Source of the DNA: CAZUXY01 sp964624235
GTDB taxonomy: Bacteria; Spirochaetota; UBA4802; UBA5368
Length of the DNA stretch: 64,000 bases
NCBI GenBank assembly: GCA_964624235.1
Contig: CAZUXY010000023.1
Coordinates: 3,476 to 67,475 of the forward strand
Direction of reading: 5' to 3'
Below the pieces are notes generated by a model. That model was given only the letters and a program-made list of their open reading frames with translations, was not told the origin of the DNA and did not search any database. How positions within the stretch are numbered: the first letter of the stretch is position 1; the number at the start of each line of letters is the position of its first letter. Position numbers and translations under genes: made by a program. Positions 62,814 to 64,000 of this stretch are shown in pieces.

Positions 62814-64000
62814 ATGGCGTTGAAATTCTTCAGCAGGCGGAACCTGGACTTCGTTCTGCACGAACTGCTTGATGTCACCGCTCTCTCGCGGTATCCCTAT
62901 TTTCAGGACTGCAGCAGGGAATCCACCGAGCTGATTCTCAATACCGCCGCGCACATAGCCGAAAACATGATGTATCCCGTGTTGCAGGAGATGGACAAGA
63001 AGCAGCCGGAATTCAAGAACGGTGTTGTGCGGGTACATCCGTCGGTAAAACGGTATATGGAAGAAATGGGATCGGGCGGGTGGATAAACTCCCTCCTGCC
63101 CTATGAACACGGCGGGCAGCAGCTGCCCTTTTCGGTCTTCACCGCGGCGACATTTATATTCTACGCCGCAAACTATTCGCTGAGCGTGTATCCTTTCCTC
63201 ACCGCCGGCGCCGCGCACCTCATTGAGTCTTTCGGGAGCCCGGAACTCAAGGAGCGTTTCCTCCCGAAGATGTACGCGGGACAGTGGCAGGGCACCATGG
63301 CCCTGACCGAACCCGACGCGGGAAGTTCACTATCGGACATCACGACCCAGGCCGAACCTGCCGACGGAGGTTATTACCGGATAAAGGGCCAGAAGATATT
63401 CATATCGTGCGGTGAGTATGACTCCATTGAAAACGTGGTGCACCTCATGCTGGCCAGGATCAGGGGAGCCGCGCCCGGAGTGAAGGGGATTTCTTTGTTC
63501 GTGGTGCCGAAAATGCGCGCAGACGAAAAGGGGAGGCTGGTGTCAAACGACGTTACCTGCACCGGTATTTATCACAAACTGGGTTACAAGGGTGCGCCCA
63601 TAACACAGCTTTCACTGGGTGACAACGGTGATTGCAGGGGCTGGCTGGTGGGCGAGGCCCACAAGGGGCTCAGGTGCATGTTCCAGATGATGAACGAAGC
63701 CCGCCTCGACGTTGGGTTGGGCGCAGCGGCGATTTCCACGGCCGCCTATTATGCCTCACTGGAATACTCCCGTGAGCGGCCGCAGGGGAGAAAGATCTAT
63801 GAAAAAGACCCAACCAGACCGCAGATTCCGATTGTCGAACACGCCGATGTGAAACGCATGCTGCTCTACCAGCGCGCGGTGAACGAGGGGTCCCTGGCCC
63901 TGATTCTGCAGCTGGCCTGCTATGCCGACCTGGCCCTGGCCGGCGAAGGGGAAGAGAAAGAACGCGGCGAACTGATGCTTGACCTTCTGACTCCCGTCGC
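62814..64000 (+). CDS. Acyl-CoA dehydrogenase (partial, C-terminus outside window)
   Basis: The first 395 residues are present, running off the right edge. A flavin-dependent dehydrogenase core is visible: GTMALTEPDAGSSLSDI (FAD/substrate motif), KGQKIFIS, VVHLMLARI, KLGYKGAPITQLSLGD, FQMMNEARLDVGLGA and ASLEYSRERPQGR. The long N-terminal region (about 60 residues before YMEEMG) is typical of the larger 590-residue FadE-like group. It oxidises acyl-CoA to enoyl-CoA, feeding the hydratase 3 kb upstream. GGAGGAGGG and a promoter precede the ATG. Confidence 0.93.
   Translation, partial: MALKFFSRRNLDFVLHELLDVTALSRYPYFQDCSRESTELILNTAAHIAENMMYPVLQEMDKKQPEFKNGVVRVHPSVKRYMEEMGSGGWINSLLPYEHGGQQLPFSVFTAATFIFYAANYSLSVYPFLTAGAAHLIESFGSPELKERFLPKMYAGQWQGTMALTEPDAGSSLSDITTQAEPADGGYYRIKGQKIFISCGEYDSIENVVHLMLARIRGAAPGVKGISLFVVPKMRADEKGRLVSNDVTCTGIYHKLGYKGAPITQLSLGDNGDCRGWLVGEAHKGLRCMFQMMNEARLDVGLGAAAISTAAYYASLEYSRERPQGRKIYEKDPTRPQIPIVEHADVKRMLLYQRAVNEGSLALILQLACYADLALAGEGEEKERGELMLDLLTPV

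Noticed and set aside
1..64000. CRISPR arrays, insertion sequences, prophage
   Set aside because: No regular direct repeats, transposase or integrase motifs, or phage genes seen.

Overview
The window is a dense chromosomal stretch of a Gram-negative bacterium. The outer membrane is implied by an omptin-type beta-barrel protease and by lipoproteins. I see no phage, insertion sequence or CRISPR array. The mix of many cyclic-nucleotide-binding proteins (one fused to TPRs, one fused to a long unknown region), lipoproteins, a fused IcmF-type mutase and a ferredoxin-dependent 2-oxoacid oxidoreductase suggests a free-living spirochaete-like organism. That placement is an inference of moderate-to-low confidence. 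The organism should decode UGA as selenocysteine, because one gene cannot be read otherwise.

Layout. 1-6.6 kb: the end of hisC, a lipoprotein, a NamZ-type muramidase lipoprotein, an 813-residue cNMP-binding protein, an HNH nuclease and fmt-def. 7-10.4 kb: the branched-chain amino acid operon ilvB-ilvN-ilvC, closed by a strong terminator. 10.5-16.5 kb: an HpnP-like radical SAM enzyme, an ECF sigma/anti-sigma module and polA. 16.7-26.5 kb: 2-oxoacid:ferredoxin oxidoreductase, a desaturase-like flavoprotein with its own 2Fe-2S reductase, an acyl-CoA ligase, a polysaccharide deacetylase and an MFS transporter. 26.9-33 kb: a stand-alone IMP cyclohydrolase, acetyl-CoA synthetase and IcmF. 33-44.4 kb: transporters, a tandem pair of class III cyclase homologues (one catalytically intact by motif, one degenerate), MscS, an AcuC-like deacetylase, a CheX-like protein, a GrdB-family selenoprotein with an in-frame UGA and a SECIS-like hairpin, and an NDP-forming acyl-CoA synthetase half. 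44.4-52 kb: molbindin, a second ECF sigma factor with a membrane partner, a phosphoesterase, TatD, an omptin, acylphosphatase, a metallopeptidase, recN and nadK. 52-64 kb: a gene-poor stretch, an amidohydrolase/CNBD-TPR/Crp operon, tRNA-Arg(CCU), acyl-CoA ligase, enoyl-CoA hydratase, a LarA homologue, a diguanylate cyclase and the start of an acyl-CoA dehydrogenase.

How the genes work together. Two themes stand out. First, acyl-CoA and organic-acid metabolism: two AMP-forming ligases, Acs, an NDP-forming ligase half, enoyl-CoA hydratase, acyl-CoA dehydrogenase, IcmF, Kor and LarA. Second, nucleotide second messengers: a cyclase pair, three cNMP-binding proteins and a GGDEF enzyme. The items most worth following up are the selenoprotein, the active/inactive cyclase pair, the omptin and the desaturase-reductase operon.
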